The notes: generated from the sequence alone by a model not told the origin. 64,000 nucleotides of DNA from Taudactylus pleione (GCA_031769625.1 JAUIMM010000188.1:14267501-14331500), one strand, 5' to 3'; shown: positions 11,613-23,699, counted from the stretch's first letter. Translations and numbers: made by a program.

Positions 11613-12000
11613 AGTATTTTAGTAGAGATGTGCGCCGACCCCCGTGTTTTGTTTTTAGTTTTGAGACTGTATCTCCTCTGGTTTTGGATCTGGATTGGTT
11701 TTGCCAAAACCTCTATTCCGTGTTTTGTTTTTTGTTTTGGATCTGGATTTTTTCTTAAAAAATCGTAAAAACTGCTAAAATGACATAAAATGGGTCTGTT
11801 TTTGTTCCTACAGTATTATTAACCTCTATAAAATTTATTTCCACTCATTTCCAGTCAATTTTGACCACCTCACAGCTCACAATATTATTATTTTTTCATC
11901 TAGTTACGGCCCAAAAGGTTGCATCCAGCTAGCTGGCTCAAAACTGAGTGAAAAATAGAGTTGAGGACTGTGCAAAGATGATGGTTGGGGCACCCCTTGA
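11613..12000 (-). mobile_element. 3' end of a BED-hAT element (minus orientation)
   Basis: AGAGATGTGCGCCGACCC is followed by the TTTTGGATCTGGAT-type A/T-rich subterminal text and the CACCTCACAGCTCACAATATT block. The same order occurs at 23700-24000 and 59422-59600, where it adjoins minus-strand transposase remnants. Confidence 0.65.
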
Positions 12001-12365
12001 GGATTGAAGAATTGATAATTGATACAGTCACTGATTGAAGGAGGAATTGATAGTTGATAATTGGTGCAGCCACTGGCTGAAGTAAGAATTGATACTTGAT
12101 AATTGGTGCAGCCACTGGCTGAAGTAAGAAGAGTTCATACTTGATAATTGGTGCAGTTACTGGCTGAAGAATTGATAGTTGGCGCAGCCACTGGCTGAAG
12201 TAAGAAGAGATGATACTTAATAATTGGTGCAGCCACTGGCTGAAGAATTGATAATTGGTGCAGCCACTGGCTGAAGTAAGAAGAGTTGATACTTGAAGAT
12301 TTGATAGTTGGCGCAGCCACTGGCTGAAGTAAGAAGAGTTGATACTTGATAATTGGTGCAGTCAC
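12001..12365. repeat. Tandem repeat around GGTGCAGCCACTGGCTGAAG
   Basis: About eight irregular units of 36-62 bases occupy the stretch next to the hAT terminus. It probably belongs to the same element. Confidence 0.75.
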
Positions 12366-12369
12366 AGGC

Positions 12370-12835
12370 TGCACCCCTGTGCAGCTATGTTGCTGGTGAT
12401 AAGTTTGGCAAACGCGCACACACACAGAAAAAAAACACTTAATATTTATTTTTTTGCACTTGGGGGAGAGCACCCCTGAACGAGGCAGCAGCTCCTTGAT
12501 AAACGACACAGACAGCACCCCTGCGCAGCTATGTTGCTGGTGATAAGTGTGCCTAACACATGCACACACACAGAAAAAAAACACATTGATTGATTACGTT
12601 TTTTTTTTGCACTTGGGAGGGAGTGCACTCAAATGAGGCAGCAGCCTCTTGATAAATGACACAGGCAGCACCCCTGCACAGCTACGTTGCTGGTGATAAG
12701 TGTGCCTAACATGCGCACACACACAGAAAAAAACCACATTCATTTATTTTTATATATTTTTTTGGCACTTGGGAAGGAGAGCACCTGAACGAGGAAGCAG
12801 CCTCAGTGACACAGGCAGCACCCCTTCTCAGCTAC
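12370..12835. repeat. Three units of a ~150-bp tandem repeat
   Basis: Each unit contains CAGCTATGTTGCTGGTGATA, a CACACACACAGAAAAAAA run and GCACTTGGG. The A-rich core resembles units in the leaders of the hAT elements at 35770-36060 and 37285-40860. Confidence 0.75.
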
Positions 12836-13009
12836 GTAAGTAATACATTTTCTAATTTTCTCATAATTCCTTCTAAATTATCATCAATCTGATAGCCAGG
12901 TTCACCTTCTTCCCTAAATACATTTTTAAGGAAAAACTTTCTATGGTCACGATAGTTAAACATTCATGCAGCACCACTATCACTCTATCAAAGGAAGAAA
13001 AAATTTATA

Positions 13010-13788
13010 TATCAAGAAAGGGTGATAGGTGAACAGGTGCGCAGGCTAAGAAAAGCTGCAGATAGGAGGAGTCAAATAGTGGAAAATATCCTTGCACCTT
13101 CACCAATGGTATGAAACAAGAAAGTATTGGAGAACTCCTTTTCAGCATTATAAATGCATTACAATCACAGGCCTTAGTCTTCTTTCAGGTTTTCTTTCAT
13201 GTTGTTTGCACAGTGCTCACAGATCCCCAGGTTGGTACCCAAAAGTATGGGAAAAAAAACATGTATAGTGAAGTACAGTTTAATATATGAAGCACATAAA
13301 ACAAAAATTCAACAATCATAAAATCCACACATGTGATCTAATAATGGTATCAATGGACGATCTTCAAGACATATGGTATCCACAAATAGCTGGAAGGTAA
13401 CAATTACCGGATTGGAGTAAAGGAGCTGTTAACGAAAAGTTCAGTGGTCCTTCCATCTCGTCTGGTATCGACGCATTTCGACCCCTGACTGAGGTCTTTT
13501 TCAAGGTTAGTGTAGTGAATATGAGTCTGTCCTCATTCCCCTTAACCTAATAAACCCCCCTCCTCCAATCACGTGGCCGCGGGTGCAGCTGATCCCTTGA
13601 CATTAATCAAACTACAAGTCCCATGATCCTTAGCTGCGCCCAACCAACCACGTCTCGTTGGAGTCCCAATACTTTCATATTTCATACCATTGGTGAAGGT
13701 TCGATGATATTTTCCACTTTTTGACTCCTCCTATCTGCACTTTTTCTAGCCTGCGCACCTGTTCACCTATCACCCTTTCTTGATATAC
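13010..13788. mobile_element. DNA element with ~125-bp terminal inverted repeats
   Basis: 13010-13133 is the near-perfect reverse complement of 13667-13788 (ATATCAAGAAAGGGTGATAG at the left end). The interior carries a degenerate hammerhead-like motif on the minus strand. No open frame of note is present. Confidence 0.7.
13470..13507 (-). ncRNA. Degenerate hammerhead-like motif
   Basis: On the minus strand TTGAAAA stands where CUGANGA is expected. It is followed by a stem GACC/GGTC, then GAAATGC and GTC. The core is damaged, so activity is unlikely. It is listed because the order matches the better motifs at 20591 and 51486. Confidence 0.35.
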
Positions 13789-14800
13789 ATGACCATGGCA
13801 GCCCACCGTATAGGTGTATCACTTCAGCGCCAGCAGAAGCATCATCATTATCATTATCCTCATTATCTCAGAACAGCAGTGCTAGGACACAACACCAATT
13901 CATTCACAGGCAAGCTGCTTTATGTATTGCTAGCTTCCCAAAGACACATACTGGTATAAAATTGATGCACTAACTTCGTAATGTTATCAGAATAAGTGAT
14001 AATTGAAGTCGCCAAGTCCAAAAGTAGACAAATGTACAATACAACAGTGATGGGAACGTCCTTAGATGGTGATAATAGATTATTAGGATATTCTGTTATT
14101 TCTTCTTTCAAGACTTGTTGGAATATGAAACAAAAGCAAAAAACAAAAGAAACAAATTGTAGAATTTCAGAAGAATAACTATAACATTAATAATATCTCT
14201 ACAATATTTGTGAGGTTTGATAGAAGAATGTGTCTAGGAACCACATACCATACTCACTTGGAATAATATTGGGTTTCTTTATAAGTTGTACCCCAAATGG
14301 TGCTTACAGATGGTTAGGGATACATAAGAATCTATACAAAATATTTATTGTACCATATTCACTAAAAAATTATGTTTGTACTTTTACTGTTGAAAACAAT
14401 CAATAAATTTATTGAGACCAAGATGGCCACGATGGTTGCAGTCCTCAGCCACTCTGTGTAAGCCGAAACTTACACAGACTGGCCATCAGAACTGGTCAAC
14501 AGCCTGTGTCAAGTCCCCATTTTATCATATGACAGTGACTGCTGTTTGGCCAACAGCATTCTACTGCTAAGCCAATCATAGCTAAGATGCAGGTAACCTG
14601 TGGTTCCTTCCTGGGAACCTTGTTTGGTGGGAAGAAACCATAACAGTCAGTGTCTTGTTGTAGGCTTTGAGGTGCTCTCCCCACCAATGCACAAGGTTAG
14701 GCAGATTCTATCCTACTAGGGTTAGCAACACCACCTGTCCTGGTGGGCAATTTTGTGTATCATTGGCAGGGGAGTTTGCATACCTTGAATTGTTGGCACT
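13789..14800. other. Unassigned stretch
   Basis: Short open pieces only. No family was recognised. Confidence 0.35.
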
Positions 14801-16650
14801 GGGCTGCTACTTAGCCCCCATCTAAGCCATGAGTTGTTGGTGATGGGCTTGTAGTTAGCCCCATTTAAGCTTTGAGTTATTGAAAATGGGCTGTCAGTTG
14901 GCCCCCATCTAAGTCTTGAGAAGTTGGCGATGGGCTGGCAATTGGCAAATGGCCTCCATCTAAGCCTTGAGTTGTTGGAAATGGTATGGCAGTTAGCAAA
15001 GCATAACCAAGCCCCGGGCTCCAGAGCCAGTCCTGGTTATAAAAATAAAGGGAAAAATATGTAGGGTTCCCCCGTATTTTAGGAACCAGTACTGGGCTCC
15101 TAAAGCTATTCCTGGCTTTAAAAATTGGGAAAAAAATTGAGTGGGGTTCCCCCTATTTTAAAAAATAGTACTGGACTCAAATCTATCTGGGGTGTAACTC
15201 CACAGCCAGGGCGCCCTTTCACCGGGTCTCCCCGGCCAATGCATCCACACCCCAAGCTAGTCAGCACAAGGTGGGGAACTCTGGGGAGGTGGGAACCCCC
15301 AATAAAGGGGTCCTCCTTCTCCCGAGCACCCCAGACTTACGCTGAATCCCAGGGCTCTTCCCTGAACCCCTGGCCTGTGGGTGAAAAATAGTTATTGGCC
15401 ATTGATTGGCTGTGATCCATGTGGCTGACAGTCAACAGCACGTGGGTCACAGGCAATCAGTGTTGCTAACTGTAGAGTGGTCTCTGATTGGCTGGCAGGC
15501 CTGGAGAATGACAACAGCCTGAAAGTCTCTGTCTTTCAATGTGGTAGAGATGAATGTGTCAACACATACATCTCTACATGTCCAAAATTAATTGTGTACT
15601 CGTTTTTTTGTTTAGCCAAGTCCCATGGAGCTTACAGGAGAAGGGGACAAAAGCTACGCCAGGAGATAGGTGTGTATTGGATTTTTTTTTTTATTCTATG
15701 GTGTGTGTTCTGTATTTTTTTTCTATTTTCTTTACAGTGGGGTTCGGGTGCCGACCGCCTTCTGGCACGTAATTCCACAAGTGCCACAGGGCAGGCCTGC
15801 TGGCACCTGTAGTGCTACTGTAAAAAACAATAGTATACTTCTAATTTTCACAATAGGGCTTCAGCATATACCTGGGGTGCTCGGGAGAGGAGGAACCCCT
15901 ATATTGGGGGGTCCCCACCTCCCCTGAGATCCCTGACTTGTGCTGACTAGCTTGGGGTGTTAATGCTAATGACCCAGTGAAAGGGTTCCCTGGCTGTGGC
16001 ATTACACCCTGACTAGATTTGAGTCCGGTTCTTGTTTTAAAAATAGGGGGAGCTCCACGCATTTTTTCCCCCTATTTTTAAAAACAAGACTGGCTCTATC
16101 AGCTCAATGCTGGTTCCTAAAATATAAGGGAACCCTACATATTTATTTTTGTAACCAGAACTGGATCAAGAGCCCTGGGCTGGATATGCTTTGGGGGGGA
16201 AGGGGCACATAATTTTTTTTTTTACTTAACAATTTTTTTAACAACAAAAGGCAGAAACATACAGGGATCACACTGATCTGTGTATGTTTCTGCTAGACAC
16301 ACTGCTCAGGTGGAAGTCTATGTGTAAGTTCTATTATTACACCGTATCTGGTTTTATAACACCCGTGATTCAAATAACGATTTTTTGGTAAATTCCCGTG
16401 TTGTATTACTGTCTAGGGAAAGTACAGATGTGTCCTCTTATATCTTTGCCGATCACACTACAAACATGCGCATGCATCTCACAAATTCCTGTGTTTGGAA
16501 AAATGGCAATTTACCTCCGTGATTGCAATCTCGGACCACTACGATTCTTAGTAAATGTACCATTAAGTTTTGAGATGTTGGCGATGGGCTGGCAGTTTGC
16601 CCCCATATAATCCATACACTGTTGGTGATTGGCTGGATGTTGGTCTCCAA
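14801..16650. mobile_element. Large palindromic DNA element, family C
   Basis: 15003-15370 and 15860-16195 are inverted copies of each other (for example CACCCCAAGCTAGTCAGCAC in both). They flank a centre with a CAAGTGCCA-type segment and GATTGGCTG motifs. Outer copies of GTTGGCGATGGGCTGGCA lie at about 14925 and 16577 in direct orientation. A third copy of the arm is at 19230-19640. No transposase was found, and the ends are not defined. Confidence 0.6.
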
Positions 16651-16765
16651 CTACACCTTTTATTGGATTATTTGGCAATATGTCAATACTGTGTATAGGG
16701 ACGTTCTTTCTTTGCCACCACGCCTTTTCACCCCTTTCAATAAAGAATTCAATAAAACTGACTCT

Positions 16766-17190
16766 GGGCCTGATTCAGACAATGGTCCTCCACTGCGCAT
16801 GTGCACGCTGGAGCCGGCTCTGCCGTTCGCATGCGCGAGACCCGGCCAGCGACGGGCACTCCATCGCTACGGATCTCGCACCAAAGCGGGGCAGCTGTCG
16901 ATTGTGATTGACAGCTTGCCCCGTTTTTTTGGGGTGGCAGGGGGGGTGGCTGGCCAAACGGAGGCGTTCCTGAAGGAAAGCCTACCATCTGGGGGGCCCA
17001 CTGACATGATGAGTGATGTCAGTGGGTGAGCTTCCAGCTCTAATAAAGCCAGAAGCTCACTGGGGCTTGCGGGAATGAGACCCTACCACAAGGTTCTTGT
17101 CGCAAGCTGCGATGGTCGCGACCATCACGACCATCATCTGGCCGCTCTCTGTAGCTGTGGTTGGTCACCCACAGCTTAGTGAGCGGCCTG
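16766..17190 (-). mobile_element. Serial-palindrome element, family B (inverted, incomplete copy)
   Basis: The copy starts GGGCCTGATTCAGA and shows the same palindromes as the other copies in reverse order. It includes a conserved near-palindrome at 16997-17026 and the CTGTGG/CCACAG hairpin near 17155-17175. It runs into the 61-bp array. A CAGAATCAGGCCC at about 18375 may be its displaced other end. Confidence 0.65.
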
Positions 17191-17960
17191 GGTACATCAT
17201 TATTCCTGGGTACATCATTACTGCGCATGCACAGGTCTCCAAGAACATGGTGCCCACAACTTATTCCTGGGTACATCACTACTGCACATGCACAGGTCTC
17301 CAGGAACATGGCGCCCACAATTTATTCCTGGGTACATCACTACTGCGCATGCACAGGTCTACAGGAACATGGCGCCCACAACTTATTCCTGGGTACATCA
17401 CTACTGCACATGCACAGGTCTCCAGGAACATGGCGCCCACAACTTATTCCTGGGTACATCACAACTGTGCATGCACAGGTCTCCAGGAACATGGCGCCCA
17501 CAACTTATTCCTGGGTACATCACTACTGTGCATGCACAGGTCTCCAGGAACATGGCGCCCACAACTTATTCCTGGGTACATCACTACTGTGCATGCACAG
17601 GTCTCCAGGAGCATGGCGCCCACAACTTATTCCTGGGTACATCACTACTGCACATTCACAACTCTCCAGGAGCATGGCACCCACAACTTATTCCTGGGTA
17701 CATCATTACTGTGCATGCACAGGTCTCCAGGAACATGGTGCCCACAACTTATTCCTGGGTACATCACTACTGCACACGCCACAGGTCTCCAGGAACATGA
17801 TGCCCACAACTTATTCCTGAGTACATCACTACTGCACATGCACAGGTCTCCAGGAACATGGCGCCCACAACTTATTCCGGGGTACATCACTACTGTGCAT
17901 GCACAGGTCTCCAGGAACAAATAATGCCCACAACTTATTCCTGGGTACATCACTACTCCA
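17190..17960. repeat. 61-bp tandem array, about 12-13 units
   Basis: ACTTATTCCTGGGTACATCA recurs every 61 bases. The unit has no stop codon in any plus-strand frame, and 61 is not a multiple of three. All three frames therefore stay open for 170-275 codons. These are not genes. Confidence 0.9.
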
Positions 17961-18940
17961 CATCATGCGTGGTGGCCATTTTACTGGTGATTAAAGCAGT
18001 AGAACCAGCCGATGTGGGACTCCAGAGAGAAAATGATATGGGTGCAGGGTGTGCGGAGTGGGCCCCCCTGGACCCTGGGGCACATGTGCACTGCATACTC
18101 TGTACCCATTATAGGCATGTCAATCACCTGGACAAACCATGTTGAAATGCAAGGAGGGGCAAAAACATTTTATTTTTTGTATGCAGGGTAAATACCGGCT
18201 GCTTTTGCATGTAGCTCATAAATTCTGGACAGCTTTATTTTTACTCTGCAATTTAGATTTGAGATTGGACCCACCCCTACTAAATCTAAATCTCTCTGCA
18301 CACTTAACATTTGCCCCACCTGCAGTATAGCTTGGTTGTGCCAAAGTGCAAGGTTTTATGCTCTTTTCTACTTACCAGAATCAGGCCCTGAATCATTAGA
18401 AGGCGTGGGAATGAAAAGCGGAGAAACTCTTCATTTTAGATACAATATTACAGTATACTTGATCCATTAGTTTCTAAAAAAAAACCCAGCCAAATAATAA
18501 AAAAAAATAGAATTACGAGAATGATTATTTTAATTACTCTGTCTTTTAAATTTTAGTTAATTATGTGATTAATGACTCAAACACAATAATCTAATAAAGT
18601 GTAAAAATAAAAGCAGCAATTACATCTTTTTTTATTAGAAAATAAATCTACTATTATTTTTAGAGAATGTACAGTACTTGATAGATGCTACCTCAAAGCT
18701 TTTATTAGATTGAACAACTGGTGATTAAATTGCACAATGCCCACATGTTCTGTTACGGATGCAGTACTATTCCCCACTGTCACAGCATCCTCACACCGCT
18801 GAGGCCTCTATCTATTCTTGATGCAGTCTTTTCAACATAATCAGTATCTACTTTTTAAAAGGAACTGGCCTCTAAATCTGCCACCTTTTCATTTCTGTGT
18901 GTTGCATAAAATAACCTTGCTTCTATCTATTTTTATCGTA
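17961..18940. other. Unassigned, mostly AT-rich stretch
   Basis: Apart from the CAGAATCAGGCCC near 18375 nothing was recognised. Confidence 0.35.
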
Positions 18941-18944
18941 TTCT

Positions 18945-20099
18945 ATGGGGTAAATTTACTAAGATTCGAGTTTGGTCAATTTTTTTTTATTAATCTCGAT
19001 TTGCATCGCCGAATCTCAGGTGATTTTCCCATTTTTCATCTCGCAAATTTACCAAGAATTCAGTTTAGCTGAAAGTGAGTTTTCCAATGGTGAAGCAGAT
19101 CGAGATATCTCCCCCTATTTGCAAGTTTAGATGAAATTACTCTCCCGAGCTAGCAGCCTGCACATATCAGAGAAATGTGAAGGCTGCTTGTGTCTTATAC
19201 CTGTTAAAAAAGGGTTAAATCTTATAAAAAATTACGTAGGGTCCCCCCCCTAAAGCATAACCAGCCCCGGACTGATCAACCGGTCCTGGTTCCAAAAATT
19301 ATGGGGAACAAAATGAGTAGGGTTCCCCTCATAATTTAGGAACCAGCACCTGGCAGCAGGGGCATTTTAAATATAGGGGGGAAAATTGCATAAGGGTCCC
19401 CCTACATTTAAAACCAGCACTGGATCCAAACCAACCAGGGTGTAATGCCACAGTCAGGAGACCCTATTACCGGGTCTCCATGGCCAAAGCATTCTCACCC
19501 CAAACCAACGAGGCGAAGCCGGGGATCTCAGGGGAGGTGGGGACCCCCCCAAAAATGGGTCCACCCTCTCCCAAAACCCCAGACTTGGTCTGAAGCCCAG
19601 TGATCTTCTCCGCACCCCTGGGCTGTGGGTACGGGGGTAATAAAGTGTAAAATAGTATTAAACTATTGTATTTTACAGTAGAACTACAGGTGTCAGCATG
19701 CCTGCCCTATTGCACTTGTGGAAATACAAGTGCCAGCAGGCGGCCGGCACCCATACCCCCACTGTAAAATAAATAGTTTAAAAAAGACAGAACACACACA
19801 ACTTTATTACATACCTACCTCACTCACACATACTTACCTACAGCCAGATGTTCACGTCCACTTGTCCCTGTAGATCCCATTTGGATTACCTGAAAAAAAG
19901 TTCTTATTCTCACCTCCATCCTCGCGCTGGTCTCCATAGCTCCAGGGGCATTGGCAAAAAAACAAACTGGCACCCGAACCATATACTTACATTAGCGGTG
20001 TATTTTGTGACCACATACACCGCTAACCGGCTCCTGACTGATCAGTGTGAACTGTCAGGAGCCGCCAGCCAATCAGTGGCCGCTAACTGTAGAGAGAAG
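18945..20099. mobile_element. Second copy of palindromic element family C
   Basis: 19230-19640 matches the arm at 15003-15370. 19640-19790 matches the inverse of 15700-15830. It starts near TGGGGTAAATTTACTAAG and ends with GCTAACTGTAGAGAGAAG, a text also found at about 15465 and 22158. The retrocopy follows at once. Confidence 0.55.
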
Positions 20100-20490
20100 G
20101 TCTATCACTATCCCTTTCAGCAGGTGGTCACCAGCTACCTCACAAAGTATCCATCCCCTTTAGAGACACAAGTTACAGCCATCAAAACTGTGGAAGAGAA
20201 AACTGAACCAAAATACAAGCATTGTGTGAGGATTGCAACTTGCAATAATGTAATTCCCTCGATTCTAAGGAAGTGCAACATCCTGAAGGTGTCCAATATA
20301 TACTTGGAAGAAGAGTCATGGCTGGACATCAAGGCAAGAGTAATGACGTTGAAGAGCCGTTGCTTAACTTGGGCCCAGTAAGCATCAATGAATGAGGAGT
20401 CTGTGTACAGGGAAAGCAAGTAGAATTCCAATTGCTGGGAGCCTTGATTAGAAGGCAGAGGATGGTATTTATGGTATAAATATGGTAAAT
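20100..20490 (+). pseudogene. PRELID2: Processed pseudogene resembling PRELID2 (PRELI domain)
   Basis: The plus-strand frame from 20100 reads VYHYPFQQVV, then SYLTKYPSP, KTVEEKTE, RIATCNNVIP, ILRKCNILKV, EEESWLD and CLTWAQ. These blocks match, from memory, the order and spacing of the N-terminal half of PRELI-family proteins and most closely PRELID2, a putative intermembrane-space lipid-transfer protein. The open frame stops at TAA (20379-20381), where a tyrosine is expected. Beyond it ASMNEESVYRES continues in the same frame to a second stop near 20420. About 110 codons without an intron, loss of the first ~10 codons and in-frame stops point to a retrocopy. Similarity fades after about 20480, and no clear poly-A or target duplication was found. 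It abuts a mobile element on its 5' side. An authentic exon is unlikely because of the stops. Confidence 0.7.
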
Positions 20491-20590
20491 GGGTCCGAAT
20501 GAGTTAAATGGAGTAGCAGGATCTAATGATCTCCTTGATTGACATAACAGACCAACTAAATAAAAGGACAGGTGTTTCTAAGGGGATGCA

Positions 20591-20636
20591 CTTCTGAGGA
20601 AACAGCCCCTTGTTCGTGGCTGAGAAACACGTCAAG
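20591..20636 (+). ncRNA. Hammerhead-like ribozyme motif
   Basis: CTGAGGA (20594-20600) fits the CUGANGA core. Stem II pairs CAGCC (20603-20607) with GGCTG (20618-20622), and GAAAC follows at 20624-20628. A two-base loop AC then leads to GTC (20631-20633), the usual cleavage triplet. Stem I is short, CTT (20591-20593) with AAG (20634-20636). All core residues are present. Unpaired A residues flank stem II, so activity is uncertain. Confidence 0.5.
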
Positions 20637-21434
20637 CTCCACCCCCCTTTGGTTGTTTAACACTGAGGACGTTACCTGATATTAGCTCTCGTCCAGCAGA
20701 TTGGGCAACAGCCTTTCGGACCGCATCAGCGTGGTGTTTCTACGGCTCACACCGTCCACTAGCAGCCGAATTCCCCTGGATTGATTATCCACAGCACTAC
20801 AGAACTCCGGTGGTCCTCGCTTGAGGTAGCGGTAAGTAGCACTCACCAAACATCACCTGGCTTCACTGTCATTGACGGTCTGTTCCACAGTGAAGTGGAT
20901 CATAGCTGTTTACAGAGTATTAGCTGGCATATCTTTTACATCATATATGCTAAGCTGTCAGTTTGCACTCTAAAGGTGAACTAAACTATACCGTAATATA
21001 TTCACCTGTACCAGCGTTTACTAAATGATCACTGCCTGACAGCTAGCTGCAGAACTACAGATTTTGAAATAATGTGGCTGTTGCCAGTGGATTGAAACAT
21101 CGCAGGTGTTTTTATCAAATTGTGTCTGCGTCTTGTTACATTACAGTGCTGCAGGACTGTATCAAAGAAAAAGGAAACTGCACAATTCACGTATTATGAG
21201 AAGTTCCCTAAAATTAACCTATTGTGTGCACACATAATGTTTTATTTCAGCAAGGGATTTTTACCACTCTAGAAACTGGAAGACTTCCTGATAAACAGTT
21301 CTAGGAATTGTGGCAGATTTTCTCTCATTAATTGGTTCTAAATTGTTTATTTTAATGGCAGATAGAAGGAATTTACCATCTATGTAGGCTATTGCTTATA
21401 TTATTATATATACAGTTTTTATTGAATTGAATTT
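20637..21434. other. Unassigned stretch downstream of the hammerhead-like motif
   Basis: It may be the body of the hammerhead-bearing repeat (GC-rich to about 20900). No coding signal was seen. Confidence 0.35.
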
Positions 21435-21985
21435 TTGTACGTTATCATTGCGCTTATTATTCATGATACCGTTATTCATTGGGATCAGCTGAAACTTTTT
21501 ATGTTCTATCAATCTCAATTTTATTTTCATACTTTCATTATTAACCTTAATAACAATCATTTTCAGGCATTTCCATGCATTTTTATTCACCTCACAGCTC
21601 ACAATATTGATTTCACTATTTTTCACCAATACAGGCCAAAGGCTGCAGCAAGCTGGCTGGCTAAAGTAACCACCAGAGCAGCGGCACAAACGCACGGCAT
21701 TTAAAAATATATAGGACATCTAAGAAACATTGCCACACAGCAGTGGCAGACAGGATGGCAGTATGATAAACTATAATAATGTCAGTCGGCAATGCCCCAA
21801 ATTGTGCCAAATATAATGAAAAGAGGTGCAATATGGAATTGTCCCTCCCACCCACTCTTATGTGGGATATTAAAAAGGATATGCACAGTTTAACAAACCA
21901 AGCACTTTAGCGACTAGGACTGACATTTTCGTGGCTGAACTCCTTGGTTTGTATGGGCCCCCACAAAACATTTGATTAAAATGAT
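21435..21985 (-). mobile_element. 3' noncoding fragment of a BED-hAT element
   Basis: 21540-21980 is a close paralogue of 23905-24335, with the same CACCTCACAGCTCACAATATTGATT block, ATGGCAGT and the AAACCAAGCACTTTAGCGAC hairpin region. No transposase is attached. Confidence 0.75.
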
Positions 21986-22174
21986 GATACTAATTTTGGT
22001 TTGCGCTTCTTCTTTCTGATTTTTTCTGTTTTGCCATTTATATAAGGTCCAGCTCCTTATACATAGCAGCAGCAACCAATCTTCAAGTATCAGATATTGT
22101 TAACTTTGCCACATAGAATTTTGAGTCACGCTAGCACCTGGTGAGGTTTTTCCTCTGTGCTAACTGTAGAGAGG

Positions 22175-22250
22175 CCGCTGATTGGCTCCAGCTCCTGAAA
22201 GATCCAACGTGGGCTGGTCAGTGAGTCAGGAGCCGGAGCCAATCAGCGAC
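22175..22250. repeat. Inverted repeat fragment related to family C
   Basis: CGCTGATTGGCTCC pairs with GGAGCCAATCAGCG around a ~45-base loop that itself contains CTCCTGA/TCAGGAG. The preceding GCTAACTGTAGAGAGG is shared with family C elements. Confidence 0.6.
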
Positions 22251-22797
22251 CGCTTTACAGTATATGGTAGGAATAGCAATGTAGTGAGTATAAGCCTGAT
22301 GTGGGCACAGAGTTATTATTGGAGGGCATTGAACTGTGGTGGCCATTCAGTGTTGATCTGTGGTACACATTGTGGTAGATGGTGGGCATTTGGCTGTAGT
22401 CCTAATGGATGAAACGCATAGGGTTTGGTTACTTTGGTGAAGACCCATGTGTCCATAAGGTGGAACCTGTTAAAAAAAAGCTAACACCAATAAAGGAGGA
22501 GACAGGACAAATTACTAACTTAACTGGTTTTGATAATTGATGTTTGTAACTATTGTAAGCAATTTTATTTTGTGTAAAATAGTTTTCATTAAAATCTTTT
22601 TTGATATAAGCTAAAGATTGGCATTTTGACCTTCTTTCGGGTGTATTCTGGTGAGAGGATTCATTTTTAAGCTAAACCGGATGTCTCAGCATCATTATTA
22701 GAAGACTAATTGGTCAGAAAGTTCTGAGATCATGTCTTCTACAGGAGTTACACTACATTTGACATATGGACTTTTGATATTTCTCTCCACATATATT

Positions 22798-23625
22798 TAT
22801 TTATTAACAGTTTCTTATATAGCGCAGCATATTCCGTTGTGCTTTACAATTGGAAACATAAATAGAACAAAACTGGGTAATGACACACAGATATATAGGT
22901 AGGAAGGCCCTGCTCGTAAACTTACAATCTATAGGGAAATAGACATTGATACACAAGGATAGGTGCTATATATTGCAATTTTGGTCCAGCCAGAATGGAG
23001 AGTTTCTTGGTGGTCTGCATGATCCAGTCACACAGGAATGTCAGCCAAATATCAGGAGGATGTGAAAGAAAGACAATGTGTGAGGTTATGTGTGGACTGT
23101 GAGAGGGGATGTAGTTATATATGGAAGCTATGAAGGTTATGTGGGCGGTTTTGGAATCTGATAAGCTCGCCTGAAGAGGTAAGTTTTCAGGGAATGCTTG
23201 TAGGATTGGAGACTAGAGGAAAGTATTATTGTGCATGGTAAGGCATTCCATAGAGTGGGTGCAGCCCAAAGAAAGTCCGATAACCATGAGTGGGAGCAAG
23301 TAATGCGTGGGGATGAGAGACACAGATCTTGTGCTGAGCGGAGAGGTCAGGTTGGGAGATAATTTGATGTGGTTTGGTTAATAGCCTTATGTGTAAGTAA
23401 AAGTATTTTATATTGAATACGGTAGAAAACTGGCAGCCAATAGAGGGACTGACAGAGTGGTTCATCAGACAATAAATGTTTGGCAAGGAAGATAAGCCTC
23501 GCAGCTGCATTCATAATGGATTGTAATGGCGATAGCCTGTTTTTGGGAAGGCCAGTAAGGAGACTATTGCAATAGTCAATGCGGGAAATAATGAGTGCAT
23601 GGATTAGAGTTTTAGCAGTCCGGAC
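22798..23625 (-). pseudogene. 5'-truncated L2/CR1-like LINE 3' end
   Basis: On the minus strand from 23625 the text reads RTAKTLIHALIISRIDYCN, then LLTGLPKN, SIMNAAARLIF, WLPVFYRIQYKILLLTYKA and AAPTLWNALP. These are the C-terminal end of ORF2 in L2/CR1-group LINEs. It ends in a short tail whose plus-strand text (TTATTAACAGTTTCTTATAT) mirrors the ATATAAATAA-type 3' ends of this group. Everything 5' of the last ~150 codons is missing, and frameshifts break the frame. Later RIQYKIL and NALP blocks remain readable. Confidence 0.8.
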
Positions 23626-23699
23626 TTATGAAATTAATTTAGCCCTTTTGTGATATTGTTGGCATTCCTTATTTACATTTGATGGTATTAACTTATACC

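Noticed and set aside
17097..17924. Open frames of up to 275 codons on the plus strand
   Set aside because: They lie wholly in the 61-bp array and exist in all three frames because the unit lacks stops. There is no domain or codon signal.
22395..22430. Another hammerhead motif at a GATGAAACGCATAGG block
   Set aside because: No CUGANGA box or stem II was found at a suitable distance.
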